Positions 62,321 to 64,000 of a DNA stretch of 64,000 bases are shown here, piece by piece. A program made the translations under genes and the position numbers. A model generated the notes under the pieces. It was not told the origin of the DNA. It saw only the letters and a program-made list of their open reading frames with translations, and did no database searches. The stretch's first letter is position 1, and each line of letters opens with the position of its first letter. Source of the stretch: Thunnus maccoyii (Eukaryota; Chordata; Actinopteri; Scombriformes; Scombridae); contig NC_056540.1 in the NCBI RefSeq assembly GCF_910596095.1, forward strand, positions 11,773,001 to 11,837,000, written 5' to 3'.

Positions 62321-63646
62321 TCACAGGTCAGTGGAAACAGTGCTTCTCTTCACCCTAAGGCTGCCACCCCAGCCACGGGGACAGGTGTTGTAGGAGTGCA
62401 GGCCGGGTGACCGGAGGCCCGAGTCCTCTGACTCAACTGAGGCATCAGAGTCGGTGAGGGAGCGTGTGTTGTAGAGCCTCACGGGAGAGCAGATCCTCTG
62501 TGTTGGGGTGGGTGGAGGACTGGTGAAGGTAGGGGACTGGGCCCCCAATGGCCGTGACTGGTAAGGGCTGATGGGTGGTTTGTGACAGTCATAGCCATGG
62601 TGGGAATTTCCCAGAGGTGAGATGGGAAGGCTGTGACTGCTCAGTGCACCAGGGGAAGGGCTGTTTTTACGTTTGGCTGCATTGATGATGTTTTTCGCCA
62701 GGATGCGATGGTTGGCCTTAGAGTCTAGATTATTAACAACTGGGGACATGCAGCGACTGTCTTTGGGTGTGGGAACAGGAGAGCTGGCAGAGGGTGTGTA
62801 CAGAGGTTTAGCAGTGTTGAAGGATAAACTGGTCTGTAAAGGTGCAGGAGACTGGGAACGTGAGCTCCAAGGAAGATGGGCAGGAGAGGTGGCTGTAGGT
62901 GTTTGGGAGGATCTGGGTGTGGAAATGGAAACAGTGGAGGACTGGGTATTCTGGTTTACCTTTGGCGATTGGCATCTTGAACCCCAAGGAGGAGAAAGAG
63001 GAGAGGTATTTGTAGAAGTTTGGAAAGGTCTGGAAGTAGAAACTGAGGACATGGTGACAGACTGGGTACTCTGGCTCACCATTGGGGACTGACATCTTGA
63101 ACCCCAAGGTGGGGAGACGGCTGTAGATGTTTGAGCGGATCTGGATGTGGGAATGTGGGAGACAGTGGAAGATTGGGCATGCTGGCTTACAACTGGGGAC
63201 TGGCATCTTGAACCCCATGCAGGAGAATGAGAAGTAGACGTTTGGGGAGGCCTGAAACCAGGAACAGAGGAGATGGTGGAGGACTGGGTGTTCTGGCTAA
63301 CCATTGGGGACTGACATCTTGAACCCCAAGATGGAGAGCGTTGAGAGGTGGCTGTAAATGTCTGGGATGGTCTGGATGTGGAAATTGAGTTAACAGTGGA
63401 AAGCTGAATATTCTGACTCATAGGGGATTGGCATCTTATACCTCTGGGAGTGGAAACAGGGGAGGTGACTGAGCGGCTGGAGATGTTGGCAGAGGGGCGG
63501 TTGGTTTGGAGGCTGGAAGTCCAGGTTGCAGTGGCGGGACCCTCTGGGCTGCTGAAGCGCCTGGTGAGGTTGGGTGTCCTAGTTGGTGTGGGAGTCTCAC
63601 TGGGGGCTTCAGCTGGGGTGGACTCCTTTGGTGTCTGTTGGACCAT
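62321..63646 (-). CDS. Unrecognised Ser/Pro/Thr-rich protein, probable terminal exon
   Basis: A 441-codon open frame by far longer than chance. I do not recognise the family. It is low-complexity, with Ser, Pro and Thr dominating and no membrane segment or enzyme motif. Seven repeats of 35-40 residues centre on (S/G)-R-C-Q-S-P-like cores at about residues 71, 110, 147, 184, 224, 263 and 298, four with WGSRCQSP; R-x-x-S-P is a plausible site for proline-directed kinases or 14-3-3. After residue 300 comes a less repetitive and probably conserved part (NNLDSKANHRILAKNIINAA, then SLTDSDASVESEDSG). The end, S-T-D-L, fits a class I PDZ ligand. The ATG at 63646 has an in-frame TAA 21 bases upstream, but an acceptor-like CTCTCCAAG (about 63670) and CCAACAG (about 63634) suggest that upstream exons lie beyond the window. 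Confidence 0.75.
   Translation of the reverse strand: MVQQTPKESTPAEAPSETPTPTRTPNLTRRFSSPEGPATATWTSSLQTNRPSANISSRSVTSPVSTPRGIRCQSPMSQNIQLSTVNSISTSRPSQTFTATSQRSPSWGSRCQSPMVSQNTQSSTISSVPGFRPPQTSTSHSPAWGSRCQSPVVSQHAQSSTVSHIPTSRSAQTSTAVSPPWGSRCQSPMVSQSTQSVTMSSVSTSRPFQTSTNTSPLSPPWGSRCQSPKVNQNTQSSTVSISTPRSSQTPTATSPAHLPWSSRSQSPAPLQTSLSFNTAKPLYTPSASSPVPTPKDSRCMSPVVNNLDSKANHRILAKNIINAAKRKNSPSPGALSSHSLPISPLGNSHHGYDCHKPPISPYQSRPLGAQSPTFTSPPPTPTQRICSPVRLYNTRSLTDSDASVESEDSGLRSPGLHSYNTCPRGWGGSLRVKRSTVSTDL
62850..63450 (-). repeat. Imperfect coding tandem repeat, unit about 105-120 bases
   Basis: The plus-strand phrase CTTGAACCCCAAGG and variants recur near 62978, 63096, 63209 and 63318, each followed by a GGAGA-rich stretch and preceded by GG(A/C)GAYTGGCAT. 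Diverged units flank them. The array encodes the WGSRCQSP repeats of the Ser/Pro-rich protein. Confidence 0.85.
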
Positions 63647-63669
63647 GACAAATATTGTTTTTTAGAGTC

Positions 63670-64000
63670 TTGGAGAGAAACATACAAACAACGCAAATAA
63701 CAGAATTCAAATATGCTTCAACAATTCTAACTTAACCATTACAAGGTGTTTCTGTATAAAATCACAAAAGACAAATTGTAACCTATTAGAGACTTATTCC
63801 TTACTAAGTGAATGTATTTTGATAAAAAAAATATTTATATGAGCCCAAGAGGCATCCAGGTCATCTCTGTGTCTTCCCTTCTTTGTGTGTGTATCTGCAA
63901 TAACCCTGGCCACCAGCACATATAGCCCTAGTCTTTAGTGTCTCTCTCAGGTTACTGTCATCTGGATTTCCTGAGGTGATTAACCTTCACAAGGATATGA
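63670..64000. other. Right edge, probably intron of the Ser/Pro-rich gene
   Basis: No coding resemblance on either strand. If the frame at 62321-63646 is a terminal exon, this is its preceding intron or its 5' flank. Confidence 0.35.

Noticed and set aside
62673..63092. 139-codon plus-strand frame opposite the Ser/Pro-rich protein
   Set aside because: It is antisense to the repeat array, and its repetitive content is a by-product of the minus-strand coding repeats.
1..64000. CRISPR arrays, operons, phage or plasmid modules
   Set aside because: Repeats here are microsatellites and eukaryotic transposons. Genes are intron-split and far apart, so bacterial-type systems are excluded.

Overview
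The window is nuclear DNA from a teleost fish, probably a percomorph. The genes are intron-split with GT/AG junctions, exons are widely spaced, and the intergenic DNA is AT-rich. It carries repeats typical of ray-finned fish: hAT-type non-autonomous elements, a Tx1/L1-like LINE, tRNA-derived SINEs, a Tc1-like remnant and long (CA)n and (TA)n tracts. There is no bacterial, plasmid or CRISPR-like content.

Three protein-coding loci can be supported. (1) Plus strand, 9129-13558: a complete two-exon melanin-concentrating hormone receptor of MCHR2 type (347 aa), whose single intron interrupts the arginine codon of the DRY motif. (2) Minus strand, 57677 down to 43839: a complete eight-exon tetraspanin of the TspanC8 group, best matched to TSPAN17 (270 aa, all eight large-loop cysteines present). 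Its first exon (29 codons) lies about 7.9 kb from exon 2. (3) Minus strand, 63646 down to 62321: a 441-codon Ser/Pro/Thr-rich open frame built on seven repeats of an R-C-Q-S-P motif and ending in a PDZ-ligand-like tail. I do not recognise it, and it is probably the last exon of a gene that continues beyond the right edge.

Layout: 1-8.9 kb is non-coding with a CA microsatellite and repeat fragments. 8.9-13.6 kb is mchr2, with a hAT element in its intron. 13.6-43.2 kb is a gene-poor interval of about 30 kb with foldback elements, a decayed L1-like LINE, a hAT element containing a tRNA-like promoter, a Tc1-like remnant, more hAT copies and two stretches that look like candidate regulatory DNA. 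43.2-57.7 kb is tspan17. 57.7-62.2 kb is intergenic with one SINE. 62.2-63.7 kb is the Ser/Pro-rich frame.

The three genes have no obvious shared pathway: MCHR2 is a Gq/Gi-type peptide receptor, TSPAN17 is an ADAM10-trafficking tetraspanin, and the third is unknown. I did not find a new multi-gene system. The observations most worth following are a four-codon uORF ending 2 nt before the mchr2 start, the missing tyrosine in the receptor's NPxxY motif, the repeat-built Ser/Pro-rich protein, the hAT element with an internal Pol III-type promoter, and a perfect 18-bp palindrome next to a (TA)n tract.
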